53,277 nt of DNA, taken from the NCBI GenBank assembly GCA_947484175.1, contig CANKOI010000018.1, positions 1 through 53,277 on the forward strand, read 5' to 3'. The stretch's first letter is position 1, and each line of letters begins with the position of its first letter. A program made the translations under genes and the position numbers. The notes beneath the pieces were generated by a model that was not told the origin of the DNA, ran no database searches, and worked only from the letters and a program-made list of their open reading frames with translations. This DNA is from Deltaproteobacteria bacterium (GTDB lineage: Bacteria; Myxococcota_A; UBA796; SXON01). Positions 42,001 to 49,743 of this stretch are shown one piece after another.

Positions 42001-42108
42001 GAGGTGATGGCCGGGCACTCCCACACCCCGCATTCGTCGCTACCGTTGCTTCCTTTCGGACCTGGCGGGGTTCACGTGAACGCAGTCATGGGACCCGACC
42101 ATCACCTC
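42001..42108 (-). ncRNA. ffs: Signal recognition particle RNA (4.5S type)
   Basis: About 108 bases on the minus strand. The conserved apical loop reads CCAGGTCCGAAAGGAAGCAA, the Ffh-binding GGAA tetraloop region of bacterial SRP RNA. The outer ends pair: AGGTGATGG near 42107-42099 with CCATCACCT near 42010-42002. Exact ends are estimated from this pairing. It lies between dnaX and the serine tRNAs. Confidence 0.92.
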
Positions 42109-42126
42109 CGCGCACGGCGCGGTGGA

Positions 42127-42214
42127 TGGCGGACAGGGCGGGATTCGAACCCGCGGTACCTTTCGATACACACGATTTCCAGTCGTGCACCTTCGACCAC
42201 TCGGTCACCTGTCC
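42127..42214 (-). tRNA. tRNA-Ser(GGA)
   Basis: Acceptor GGACAGG pairs with CCTGTCC, the anticodon loop is CTGGAAA (GGA), and a long variable arm (TGTATCGAAAGGTAC) marks it as a class II serine tRNA. The T-arm GGTTCGAATCC is canonical. CCA is encoded at 42129-42127. It is 12 bases from the SRP RNA-flank and 5 from the next serine tRNA. Confidence 0.95.
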
Positions 42215-42219
42215 ATGGA

Positions 42220-42308
42220 TGGCGGAGGAGGTGGGATTCGAACCCACGTTAGAGAAACCCTAAACCAGATTTCGAGTCTGGCGCCTTCAACCACTCGGCC
42301 ACCCCTCC
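42220..42308 (-). tRNA. tRNA-Ser(CGA)
   Basis: Acceptor GGAGGGG pairs with CTCCTCC (one G-U), the anticodon loop is CTCGAAA (CGA), and a long variable arm (TTTAGGGTTTCTCTAAC) makes it a class II serine tRNA. CCA is encoded at 42222-42220. The 5' end touches the tadA stop codon. Confidence 0.95.
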
Positions 42309-42805
42309 TATTTCGAGTCTCCCGAACGTAGCGCCTTGAAAAAGGCCCGAAGTTGCTCGGAAGCTTCGGCTTCCAGCACGCCCGCCTCTACGGCGAACCG
42401 GTGGTTCAGGCCGGGGTGGCTGGCGAGGTTGCCCAAGGTGCCCAGAAAGCCGCCCTTGGGATCGGCCGCCGCGTACACGCAGCGATCGATTCGGGCGAGC
42501 ACCATTGCTCCGGCGCACATCGCACAGGGCTCCAAGGTGACGTAGACCGTGGCGCCATCAAGCCGCCAGTGCCCACGCGCCCGAGCAGCCGCCCGCAGCA
42601 CGTTGACCTCGGCGTGCCCGCACGGGTCGGACTCCGTTTCACGCGTGTTGCCGGCGGAGGCGACCAAATGGCCATCGACCACCACCAACGCGCCGATTGG
42701 CACTTCTCCGCGGAGAGCCGCCGCGGCCGCGATCTGCAACGCCTGCCGCATCCAAGCGGCATCACGTTCGAAAGACTCAGTTTGGTTGTTCAAAGAGCCG
42801 GGCAC
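42308..42805 (-). CDS. tadA: tRNA-specific adenosine deaminase TadA
   Basis: A 165-residue deaminase. The zinc site is HAE (DPCGHAEVNVLRAAA) with Cys residues in TLEPCAMCAGAMVLARI. GEVPIGALVV at the N-terminus is also typical. TadA converts adenosine to inosine at position 34 of tRNA-Arg(ACG). GTG start at 42805, with an internal Met further in as an alternative. The tRNA target is not in the window, but the gene heads a tRNA/SRP/dnaX/recR cluster. Confidence 0.93.
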   Translation of the reverse strand: MPGSLNNQTESFERDAAWMRQALQIAAAAALRGEVPIGALVVVDGHLVASAGNTRETESDPCGHAEVNVLRAAARARGHWRLDGATVYVTLEPCAMCAGAMVLARIDRCVYAAADPKGGFLGTLGNLASHPGLNHRFAVEAGVLEAEASEQLRAFFKALRSGDSK

Positions 42806-42892
42806 GAGGCTTCCCCCGCAAGCGCCACCGTCTATGACCGGCCCGGCTCAGCGTCAACCGCGAGGCCGGCCGCCGCGCTACATTGTGTGGCC

Positions 42893-43306
42893 GTGCCTTC
42901 TGCGCTTCAGGACCTGCTGCCCCGGCTCGCTGCCGCCTGCCCCAACGAGGCGTTGCACGCGCGTCGCTGGCTCGCGGAGCGTGTCTCCGCCGAGCTCGCG
43001 CCGCGTCTTGCCTTGGTGCCGCTCGTTCGTGGCGACCTCGCTTCGGCGCTCCCAGCCCTCGATCGCCTCGACGACGCTCTCTCCGTCGCCCGCACGCGGC
43101 TCGATGCCGGCCCCTTCCGCGGGGAGATGACGGTGCACGCCGCGCACGCTCGCCATCCCGGCGTGCAGGCGCTCTTCCGCACCCGGGGCCTCCCGGGTTG
43201 CCCGGACTGCCCCGTGGGGGCCGACGAAACGCTCGCCGAAGCCGCCGCGGCCGAGGGATTTCCGCTCGCCGAGCTGATCGGCCAGCTGGAGGGCTTGACG
43301 ACGTGA
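42893..43306 (+). CDS. DUF1858-like small protein
   Basis: A 137-residue protein from GTG 42893 (or GTG 42887). The N-terminal 75 residues are helical with no recognised motif. The C-terminal part reads HPGVQALFRTRGLPGCPDCP followed by VGADETLAEAAAAEGFPLAEL, which matches the layout of DUF1858, a small domain with a redox-type CxxC found near hybrid cluster proteins. The two cysteines are three apart. The stop overlaps the next gene by GTGA. Function unknown. Confidence 0.7.
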   Translation: MPSALQDLLPRLAAACPNEALHARRWLAERVSAELAPRLALVPLVRGDLASALPALDRLDDALSVARTRLDAGPFRGEMTVHAAHARHPGVQALFRTRGLPGCPDCPVGADETLAEAAAAEGFPLAELIGQLEGLTT

Positions 43307-44055
43307 TACTCTGCTTCCTCCTCTTCTGTTCCACGGTGTTTGCCGCCCCGGGCTACCCGAAGCCGGCCAGCGTCACCACGGCCGACGGTGTGCAGTTGGC
43401 CGCCTCGATGGCGGTTCCCGCCAAGGCCTCTCGCGGCGTTTTGCTCTTGCATCAGGATGGTCGCGGCAAGGAGGACTGGGACAGCCTAGGCCGCAGGCTG
43501 CACCATTCCGGCTATGCGGTGCTCGCTGTCGATTTGCGCACCCAAGGCGCCAACGCCACCGCCGATCGGCCGACCACCGCCGAGGACTACGCGGCGATGC
43601 AGGCCGACGTGGCCTCGGCCATCACGCTGTTGAAGTCCAAGGGAGTGGTGGAGCTGTGCATCGTCGGCGCCGAATTGGGCGCGAACCTCGCGGTGAACGC
43701 GGCGCTCCCCGAGCCCGGCGTAGCCTCGCTCGTTCTGCTCAGCCCCTCCCTTGAAGTGCGAGGCATCATCGCGTCTGACGCCGTGCCCCGCTACGGCGCT
43801 CGCTCGCTCCTGCTCGTAGCGGGAGAGGACGATCGCGCCGGCGCTCGCGCCGCAGGGGTGCTCGATTCCCGTGCCCTCGGCGTGCACGAACTCCGCCTGC
43901 TCGAACGGGGGGGGCGCGGCGTTCAACTCCTCCTGCGCGACCCCAGCTTGGAAGGGGTGATCGCCGGCTGGATCGGCACCCATTGGGATGCGAAGCCCGT
44001 GGTGGAGGCGCCTTCGCGTTTGCTCGATCTGCTGGGGCCGCCTCCGGAGCCGTGA
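43303..44055 (+). CDS. Secreted alpha/beta-hydrolase-like protein, nucleophile Ser replaced by Glu
   Basis: A 250-residue protein from GTG 43303. The signal peptide is MILCFLLFCSTVFAAPG-like. The alpha/beta hydrolase fold is clear: GVLLLHQDGRGKEDWDSLGR, RLHHSGYAVLAVDLRTQG, then the nucleophile-elbow position VELCIVGAELGANLAVNAAL and SLVLLSPSLEVRG. In active relatives the elbow reads GxSxG; here it is GAELG, with Glu where the nucleophile Ser or Cys is expected. It may be a binding protein or use other chemistry. The GTG overlaps the DUF1858-like gene stop. Confidence 0.8.
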   Translation: MILCFLLFCSTVFAAPGYPKPASVTTADGVQLAASMAVPAKASRGVLLLHQDGRGKEDWDSLGRRLHHSGYAVLAVDLRTQGANATADRPTTAEDYAAMQADVASAITLLKSKGVVELCIVGAELGANLAVNAALPEPGVASLVLLSPSLEVRGIIASDAVPRYGARSLLLVAGEDDRAGARAAGVLDSRALGVHELRLLERGGRGVQLLLRDPSLEGVIAGWIGTHWDAKPVVEAPSRLLDLLGPPPEP

Positions 44056-44073
44056 ACGAGCGGGGGGGGGCAC

Positions 44074-45087
44074 TCAGTTTCGTAGCTCTACTTGCACCCC
44101 TACATCGGTGTTCGGGTCGGCGAGCAGGTTGCCCGGTTCCTTGATCGTTTCGACGATGCCGAGCTCCCGGAGCCGCTCGGCCAAGCGGGCGGCGTTGTGC
44201 GCGGGAACGGACACCCGGATGGAACGGGCCTCGCCGTCGTCCAACTGGTAGGCCGCCAGCGGGCGGCCGCGGGAGTCTTGCAAGGAGCCGCCCAGCTCCG
44301 TGGCGATCGAGGCGAGCTGTTTCATCGCCATGTCGCTCGACGCGGTCACCCGGTAGCGGAAGGGGGGCGGCGACGACCACTGCACTGTGGCGGTGTTGTC
44401 GGCGCCGCTAACACCGGTGTTGTCGTCGAACTGCGTGGCTCCAGATGGTGGACTGTTGGGCTGGCTGCCCTCCTTCTCCCAGGAGGCCTGCCAGGGTTCC
44501 ACGTCTAGGGCCGACTTCGGGCTGCGAGTGACGACCTTGCCCGGCGAAGCCGCTGCCGCTGGCTTTGGTGCCACGGTGGGTGCCCGCTGGGGCTCGTTGC
44601 CCAGCACACCGTCGGCCTCCTTGCCATTGCCCGACACCACGGTGCTCGGTTCGGGCTCGGGTTCGGGTTCGGGCGCCGCCGTCTGGGCGTCTTCACTGCC
44701 CTTGTCGAACGTGCGGGCTGCCACTACCCCGCCCTCCTCGGGGAGTTCCAGGTCGGGCAGCGCGTCGTGGTTCCCGACATAGAGGACGACCAGCAGCGCC
44801 GCAGCGGCCAACATCGCTCCTTCGGGCCGCATCTGGCGGGTCCAGCGGCGCCACCCGACCGGCATGGCCTCGTCGTCGAGGCGGGCCGACAAACGCTGGG
44901 CGAAGCCCGCTGGAGGCTCCACGATGCCTTGCTCACGGAGCAGTTCGATGGCCTCCCTGAGGGCTTCGAGCTCGGCACGAAGCTCAGGATCGCGGGCCAG
45001 CGCCGACTCCACGTCGCGGGCCTCCGCTACCGTCAGCTCTCCATCGAGGTAGGCACTCAGTCGGTTTCGGGCGAAGAAGGCGTCCAT
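44074..45087 (-). CDS. Anti-sigma factor-like transmembrane protein
   Basis: A 337-residue protein from ATG 45087 (TGATG overlap with the sigma gene). The N-terminal 45 residues (RLSAYLDGELTVAEARDVES, ALARDPELRAELEAL) form an anti-sigma domain of the ZAS fold without the HxxxCxxC zinc site. One membrane helix (GAMLAAAALLVVLYVG, about residue 90) follows, then a Pro/Glu-rich linker (EPEPEPEP), then a periplasmic domain with FRYRVTASSDMAMKQLASIA and an IRVSVPAHNAARLAERLREL segment resembling DUF4349-type modules. It should bind and hold the sigma factor at the membrane. Confidence 0.82.
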   Translation of the reverse strand: MDAFFARNRLSAYLDGELTVAEARDVESALARDPELRAELEALREAIELLREQGIVEPPAGFAQRLSARLDDEAMPVGWRRWTRQMRPEGAMLAAAALLVVLYVGNHDALPDLELPEEGGVVAARTFDKGSEDAQTAAPEPEPEPEPSTVVSGNGKEADGVLGNEPQRAPTVAPKPAAAASPGKVVTRSPKSALDVEPWQASWEKEGSQPNSPPSGATQFDDNTGVSGADNTATVQWSSPPPFRYRVTASSDMAMKQLASIATELGGSLQDSRGRPLAAYQLDDGEARSIRVSVPAHNAARLAERLRELGIVETIKEPGNLLADPNTDVGVQVELRN

Positions 45088-45740
45088 CACAACACGTCCG
45101 CGGCTCGCACACGCCGGCCGAGCTTGGTGGCCAGCTCGGCGCGGGCACGGTGGATGCGGGACTTTACGGTCCCGCGGGGGAGGTCGAGGATGTCCGCGAT
45201 GTCCTCGTACGCGAGGTCCTCGACATCGCGGAGGATCAGAATCTGACGGTGCTCGTCGTCGAGCTCGGCGAGCGCGGACTGAATGAGGGAGCCGGCTTCG
45301 TGGGCGTGAACGCCGCGGTCGGCCAGTGGTGCGTTTTCGTCGGCGATTTGCCTCATGGGGCCGTCGTCGTCGTCGCGCGGCGCGTCGAAGGCCTCGTGGC
45401 GGCCGTACCCTCGGCGCATGCGGTAGAGTCGCTGGTTGCGGCAGTGGTTCACCGCGATGCGGAACAGCCAGGTGGAAAGGGAACACTCGTTCCGGAAGGC
45501 CCCGAGGGCCCGGAAGGCGGCCACGAAAACGTCCTGCGCCTGCTCCTCGGCGGCCTCCGAATCGGCCAACCAACGTAAGCAAAGCGAGTAGATTCGGGCC
45601 TGATAGCGCGTGACGATCGCATCGAACGCCCGGCGGTCACCACCCTGGAAGCGGGAGACGAGCTCGGCATCGGCCACGGCGGCGCTGGCTCGCGGAGCTG
45701 CGAGCGACCGAAGCCCGATAGCGGCGAACATCAACTCCAC
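45087..45740 (-). CDS. ECF (RpoE-like) sigma-70 family factor
   Basis: A 217-residue factor. Region 2 spans VSRFQGGDRRAFDAIVTRYQ to GAFRNECSLSTWLFRIAVNH, with the conserved DVFVAAFRAL. Region 4 is LDDEHRQILILRDVEDLAYE followed by DIADILDLPRGTVKSRIHRA. It has only sigma 2 and 4, the ECF plan. GTG 45740 is used since AGGAGGGG lies about nine bases before it; ATG 45731 is an alternative. It is cotranscribed with the anti-sigma gene. The regulon is not known; autoregulation is expected by family. Confidence 0.93.
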   Translation of the reverse strand: MELMFAAIGLRSLAAPRASAAVADAELVSRFQGGDRRAFDAIVTRYQARIYSLCLRWLADSEAAEEQAQDVFVAAFRALGAFRNECSLSTWLFRIAVNHCRNQRLYRMRRGYGRHEAFDAPRDDDDGPMRQIADENAPLADRGVHAHEAGSLIQSALAELDDEHRQILILRDVEDLAYEDIADILDLPRGTVKSRIHRARAELATKLGRRVRAADVL

Positions 45741-45787
45741 GCGCGCCTACCCCTCCTTCCCGACACCTGGGAGGGCTCCGAGTTCCG

Positions 45788-46255
45788 TCATTCTTCCTCC
45801 TCGTGGCCCATGGGCTCCATCTTTACGCGCTGGCCGGTGCGAACGGAGCGCTGAATCGTCTCCAGCGGCAGCCGCTTCAGTGGCCACGTAGCCTTACGGA
45901 TCTTGGCGTCCTTGAAGTTCACGCCGTCCAGATTGCTGTATTCGAAGTCGGCCTCTTCAAGCTGGGCACACTCCAGAGAGGCCTCGCGGAGGTTGGCGTT
46001 CCAGAAGCTCGCGCCGGTGAGGTTGGCGTTGCGGAAAACTGCACGTTGCAGGTTGGCTTCGGCGAACTTGGCGTTGATGAGGTTCACGCCCTCGAAGTTC
46101 ACGCCACTCAGATCGGCGCCTCGCAGATCCGCCTCCTCGAAGGAGTCGCCTCGCTTGAGCATGTCCATCACCTGTTTGCGGCTGAGGCTGCGCACCTCCT
46201 CGAAGTCGTCTCCCGGCAGGCCTTGGGCCTTCTTGGTCTTGCGCGGCCGGTTCAT
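45788..46255 (-). CDS. Pentapeptide-repeat protein
   Basis: A 155-residue protein from ATG 46255, overlapping the upstream ATP-grasp gene by ATGA. From about residue 40 it has around fourteen A(D/N)LXX units (EEADLRGADLSGVNFEGVNL, and so on), which fold as a right-handed quadrilateral beta-helix. A basic N-terminus (MNRPRKTKKAQG) and an acidic C-terminus (GHEEEE) flank it. Such proteins can mimic DNA or serve as scaffolds. No target is known. It lies 47 bases before the sigma gene. Confidence 0.9.
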   Translation of the reverse strand: MNRPRKTKKAQGLPGDDFEEVRSLSRKQVMDMLKRGDSFEEADLRGADLSGVNFEGVNLINAKFAEANLQRAVFRNANLTGASFWNANLREASLECAQLEEADFEYSNLDGVNFKDAKIRKATWPLKRLPLETIQRSVRTGQRVKMEPMGHEEEE

Positions 46256-47247
46256 CCGAGGCTCTCCCGTCCGCGCTGATAATCCGCCGCACTCAAGGGA
46301 GGAAGGCTCTCGAGCGCCACGACCAGCCGCTCTCCGACCGCTACCCCCTCGAAGATGGTGGTGAAGTGGGCCCCACCGGGGTTGAGCACGTTCACTTCTA
46401 CCAGCTTGCCACCGATGAGGTCGAGGCCCGCGAACCAGACCCCCGCACTTCGCAGATGGGGGGTGACCGCCACGACCGCTCTGCGATCGGCATCGTTCAC
46501 GTCGGTTGGCTGGGGCTGGGCGCCGCGCCGGAGGTTGTGCCGAAAGTCCCCGGCAGACCGCACGCGGAGGTAGCCGCCGACCAGCTCCCCATCGAGCCAA
46601 AGGAGCCGCTTCTCTCCCGCATCGGCCTCCGAGAGGTAGGCCTGCACCACCACCCAGCCGTCTCCGGCGCGGCTCGCGGCATCGAAGGCGGGCGCCAGTT
46701 CGTCCGGGTCGCCGTGCACCAGCCCCACCCCCCGCCCGCCCGAGGCGCGCGCAGGCTTCACGACCACGCCCTGTCGCTCCTGACTGGCGAACCGGGCGGC
46801 CACCGCCGGTGATCGCGTGACGATCGTGCGGGGGCGCGGCACATCCGGGGGCAGCGCGGCGAGCCAGCTCTTGTGCGTGGTGCCGAGCAGACCGACAGGG
46901 TTGTTCAGTACGCGGAGGCCCGCGCGCTGGGCGATTTGCGCCAAGGCGAGCACGGCGGTGTCCAGCGGGTTCACGCGCAAGAGCATCACATCGTGGTCGT
47001 TCGCCGCCACAAGGCGACGAGGCGCGCTCCGGGATTGAAGCAGCTCCACGAGCGCCTGCCTGTCCGGCGCGAGGCCGTCGAGCACGAACGCCCGCAGTTG
47101 CACCCGTCCTCGTTCGTCGAGGTCGAGGTCCCACGGCTCCACGACCCGCACCGCATGCCCCCGAGCGAGCGCCGCCGCGATGAGATGAACGGTGGTGTGC
47201 GAGGCCGACACGGTCGCCGCGCTCGACAGCAAGACCACAAGGCGCAT
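46252..47247 (-). CDS. ATP-grasp ligase, glutathione synthetase-like
   Basis: A 331-residue protein from ATG 47247. The N-terminal part (HTTVHLIAAALARGHAVRVV, VNPLDTAVLALAQIAQRAGL) and the ATP-grasp core (VVVKPARASGGRGVGLVHGD, WVVVQAYLSEADAGEKRLLW, DFRHNLRRGAQ) are those of the GshB/RimK ligase group. The closing metal site is AGLDLIGGKLVEVNVLNPGG. It joins an amino group to a carboxylate using ATP. True GshB proteins make glutathione, but no gshA is nearby and the last strand differs from GshB. The product is unknown; peptide ligation near the pentapeptide gene is possible. Confidence 0.85.
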   Translation of the reverse strand: MRLVVLLSSAATVSASHTTVHLIAAALARGHAVRVVEPWDLDLDERGRVQLRAFVLDGLAPDRQALVELLQSRSAPRRLVAANDHDVMLLRVNPLDTAVLALAQIAQRAGLRVLNNPVGLLGTTHKSWLAALPPDVPRPRTIVTRSPAVAARFASQERQGVVVKPARASGGRGVGLVHGDPDELAPAFDAASRAGDGWVVVQAYLSEADAGEKRLLWLDGELVGGYLRVRSAGDFRHNLRRGAQPQPTDVNDADRRAVVAVTPHLRSAGVWFAGLDLIGGKLVEVNVLNPGGAHFTTIFEGVAVGERLVVALESLPPLSAADYQRGRESLG

Positions 47248-47269
47248 CCGGTTCGGATAACCTCGCCCC

Positions 47270-48748
47270 GTGGACGAAGTCCTCTCCCGCATTCCCCACC
47301 TCCTCGCAGCCCGCTACCCGCTGCTGTGGATCGTCTCGCCCGAAGAGGAGCGGGTGGAGCGGGGGCTGGAGAAGGTGGGGCAGACGGCGGGCATTGCCGT
47401 GTACCGCTGGCGGCGCACCGTGGGGCTGCAGGGCCCCGGCGGCGAGTCCGTTCCCGGAAGCGAGACGCCGCTCGGACTGCTTGCGGCGATCCCCGGCGTG
47501 GAAGGCAGCGCCGTTTTCGTACTCGCCGACTTTCACGACGAGCTGGCGGAGCCCGGCGTGGTGCGCCGCATGCGCGACCTTGAACGCGAACTGGGGGCGA
47601 AGAAACAGGCGCTCATCGTGCTGAGCCACCTCCTGGCCATTCCGCCCTCGCTCGAGAAGGACTTTGCCGTACTCGACGTGCCGCTTCCCAACCGCAACGA
47701 GGTGGGGCGCCTGCTGGCCGTGCTTGTGCAGGCACGCAAGCTCACCATCGAGCGTGATCTTTTCGACCAGTTCGTCACCGCTTCACTCGGGCTTACCGAA
47801 AAGGAGATCAAACGGGCCTTCGCCCGCGTGCTGCTTGATGGGCACGGGTTCAGCAGCGCCGACGTGGACTTGGTACTCGACGAAAAGGCGCGCCTCCTAC
47901 GAAAATCACGCTTCCTCGAGTTCGTGAAGCCCGACGCCGCCCTGGTCGACGTCGGCGGCATGGGGAACTTGAAGGAGTGGCTCCGACACCGCCAGGCCGG
48001 CTTCAGCGACCGGGCGCGCGCCTTCGGGCTCCCTTCCCCGAAAGGGCTCTTCCTTCTCGGCGTACAGGGCTGCGGCAAGTCGTTGTCGGCCAAGGCGGTT
48101 GCTGACCTATGGCGGATTCCGCTGTTGCGGCTCGATGTGGCGGCGCTCTTCACGGGAAGGGCGGAGGAAGGCTTGCGGGACACGATCCGCATCGCGGAGT
48201 CGCTCTCGCCGGTGGTGTTGTGGATCGACGAGATCGAGAAGGCGTTCTTGCAAGATCAGGGCACCGGCCGGGTGTTCGGTGCCTTTCTCACCTGGATGCA
48301 GGAGAAGACGCTGCCGGTCTTCGTGGTGGCCACGGCCAACGAGGTGCGTTCCCTTCCGCCGGAGCTCCTGCGTAAGGGTCGTTTCGACGAGATCTTCTTC
48401 GTGGACCTGCCCAACGTGCACGAACGTCTGGAGATTCTCGAGATCCACATCCGTCGCCGTGGGCGCACCAGCGAAAGTTTCGATCTGCTGCAGCTCGCCG
48501 AGGAGACCGAGAAGTTCTCCGGCGCCGAGCTGGAGCAGCTCATCGTGGCCGCGCTGTTCGTGGCCTTTTCGCTCGACCGGGAGCTCACCCAGGAGGACCT
48601 GTTGCGCGTGGCCCACGACAGCGTGCCGCTGGCGGTGACGATGGACGATCGCCTCAAGGAGCTGCGCGACTGGGCACGCCCGCGCGCTCGCCCGGCTTCG
48701 GTCGACACCCGCCGCGTGAGCTTCTTCGAAGACTGGGAGGCGGGATGA
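47270..48748 (+). CDS. AAA ATPase of the Ycf46 family
   Basis: A 492-residue protein from GTG 47270. The N-terminal 200 residues are a degenerate AAA-like module (RYPLLWIVSPEEERVERGLE, FVLADFHDELAEPGVVRRMR). The C-terminal AAA domain has Walker A GVQGCGKSLSAKA, Walker B VVLWIDEIEKAFL, sensor 1 VFVVATANEVRSLPPELL and arginine finger RKGRFDEIFFVDLP. This two-module plan is that of Ycf46-like proteins of cyanobacteria and plastids, also found in other bacteria; their function is uncertain. It is divergent from the ATP-grasp gene by 22 bases and overlaps gpsA by ATGA. Confidence 0.88.
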   Translation: MDEVLSRIPHLLAARYPLLWIVSPEEERVERGLEKVGQTAGIAVYRWRRTVGLQGPGGESVPGSETPLGLLAAIPGVEGSAVFVLADFHDELAEPGVVRRMRDLERELGAKKQALIVLSHLLAIPPSLEKDFAVLDVPLPNRNEVGRLLAVLVQARKLTIERDLFDQFVTASLGLTEKEIKRAFARVLLDGHGFSSADVDLVLDEKARLLRKSRFLEFVKPDAALVDVGGMGNLKEWLRHRQAGFSDRARAFGLPSPKGLFLLGVQGCGKSLSAKAVADLWRIPLLRLDVAALFTGRAEEGLRDTIRIAESLSPVVLWIDEIEKAFLQDQGTGRVFGAFLTWMQEKTLPVFVVATANEVRSLPPELLRKGRFDEIFFVDLPNVHERLEILEIHIRRRGRTSESFDLLQLAEETEKFSGAELEQLIVAALFVAFSLDRELTQEDLLRVAHDSVPLAVTMDDRLKELRDWARPRARPASVDTRRVSFFEDWEAG

Positions 48749-49740
48749 AGGTTGCGGTGGTGGGGGCGGGGTCTTGGGGAACGGCGCTCGCGATCCAGTC
48801 CGCCCGCGTGGGGCACAGCGTTCAACTGTGGGACCATCTCCCCGAGCGCGCCGCTCGGATGCAGCGCAGCCGCGAGAACAGCCGCTATCTGCCCGGCTGT
48901 ACCTTTCCGGACTCCCTCGCCGTTGAAGGCGACGTAGCCGTAGCTCTTGCGGGCGCCGAGGTGGTGATCGAGGCCGTTCCCAGCGTGGGGCTCCGCGAGG
49001 TGCTCCCCGCCCTGCGCGCCCACGTCGCCCCCGGGGTGGTGGTGCTGTGCGCCACGAAGGGGATCGAGGTGGACTCGCTGTTCACGATGGACCAGATCCT
49101 TGAGGAGGGCCTCGCTCCGGGGCAGCCGCTCGCCGCGCTCGGCGGGCCTTCCTTCGCCAAGGAGGTGGCCCAGGGCATGCCCACAGCGGTGGTGATCGCC
49201 TCCCGGCACCACGGCGCGGCCCAGACCGCCGCCGAGGCGCTTCACGGCGGCTTCTTTCGAGTGTACGACACGGACGACGTGGTCGGCGTGGAGCTGGGCG
49301 CGGCGCTGAAGAACGTGATCGCCGTGGCCTGCGGTGTTTCTGACGGCGCCGGACTCGGCACGAACGCCCGCGCCGCGCTGATCACCCGCGGCCTCTCCGA
49401 AATCTCTCGGCTCGCCTCCAGCCGCGGCGCGAACCCGCTCACGCTCATGGGGCTGGCCGGCCTCGGCGACCTCGTCCTCACCTGCACCGGCGACCTGAGC
49501 CGCAACCGCCGCGTGGGCCTCGGCTTGGGGCGCGGCAAGACGCTCGACGAGGTGCTGGCCGAATTGGGTCAGGTGGCCGAGGGCGTGGTGACGGCGCGGA
49601 GCGCCTGGCAGCTCGCCCAGCGCGAGGGCGTGGACATGCCGATCAGCGAGCAGGTGTACCGGATGCTGTACGAAACCAAGCCCGTTTACGAGGTGCTGCG
49701 CGACCTCGCCGGGCGCGGGCGGCGCAGCGAGCGGGGGTAG
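48745..49740 (+). CDS. gpsA: NAD(P)-dependent glycerol-3-phosphate dehydrogenase
   Basis: A 331-residue enzyme. It has the N-terminal Rossmann motif VAVVGAGSWGTALA, the GGPSFAKEVAQGMPTAVVI signature, catalytic Lys in ALKNVIAVACGVSDG, and GLAGLGDLVLTCTGDLSRNR. It reduces dihydroxyacetone phosphate to sn-glycerol-3-phosphate for phospholipid synthesis. Family length about 330. It overlaps the Ycf46-like gene by four bases and converges on the LarA-like gene, three bases away. Confidence 0.96.
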   Translation: MKVAVVGAGSWGTALAIQSARVGHSVQLWDHLPERAARMQRSRENSRYLPGCTFPDSLAVEGDVAVALAGAEVVIEAVPSVGLREVLPALRAHVAPGVVVLCATKGIEVDSLFTMDQILEEGLAPGQPLAALGGPSFAKEVAQGMPTAVVIASRHHGAAQTAAEALHGGFFRVYDTDDVVGVELGAALKNVIAVACGVSDGAGLGTNARAALITRGLSEISRLASSRGANPLTLMGLAGLGDLVLTCTGDLSRNRRVGLGLGRGKTLDEVLAELGQVAEGVVTARSAWQLAQREGVDMPISEQVYRMLYETKPVYEVLRDLAGRGRRSERG

Positions 49741-49743
49741 GGA

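Noticed and set aside
42004..42331. Short plus-strand open frames over the SRP RNA and tRNA-Ser genes
   Set aside because: They lie on the opposite strand of well-formed RNA genes and have no coding support.
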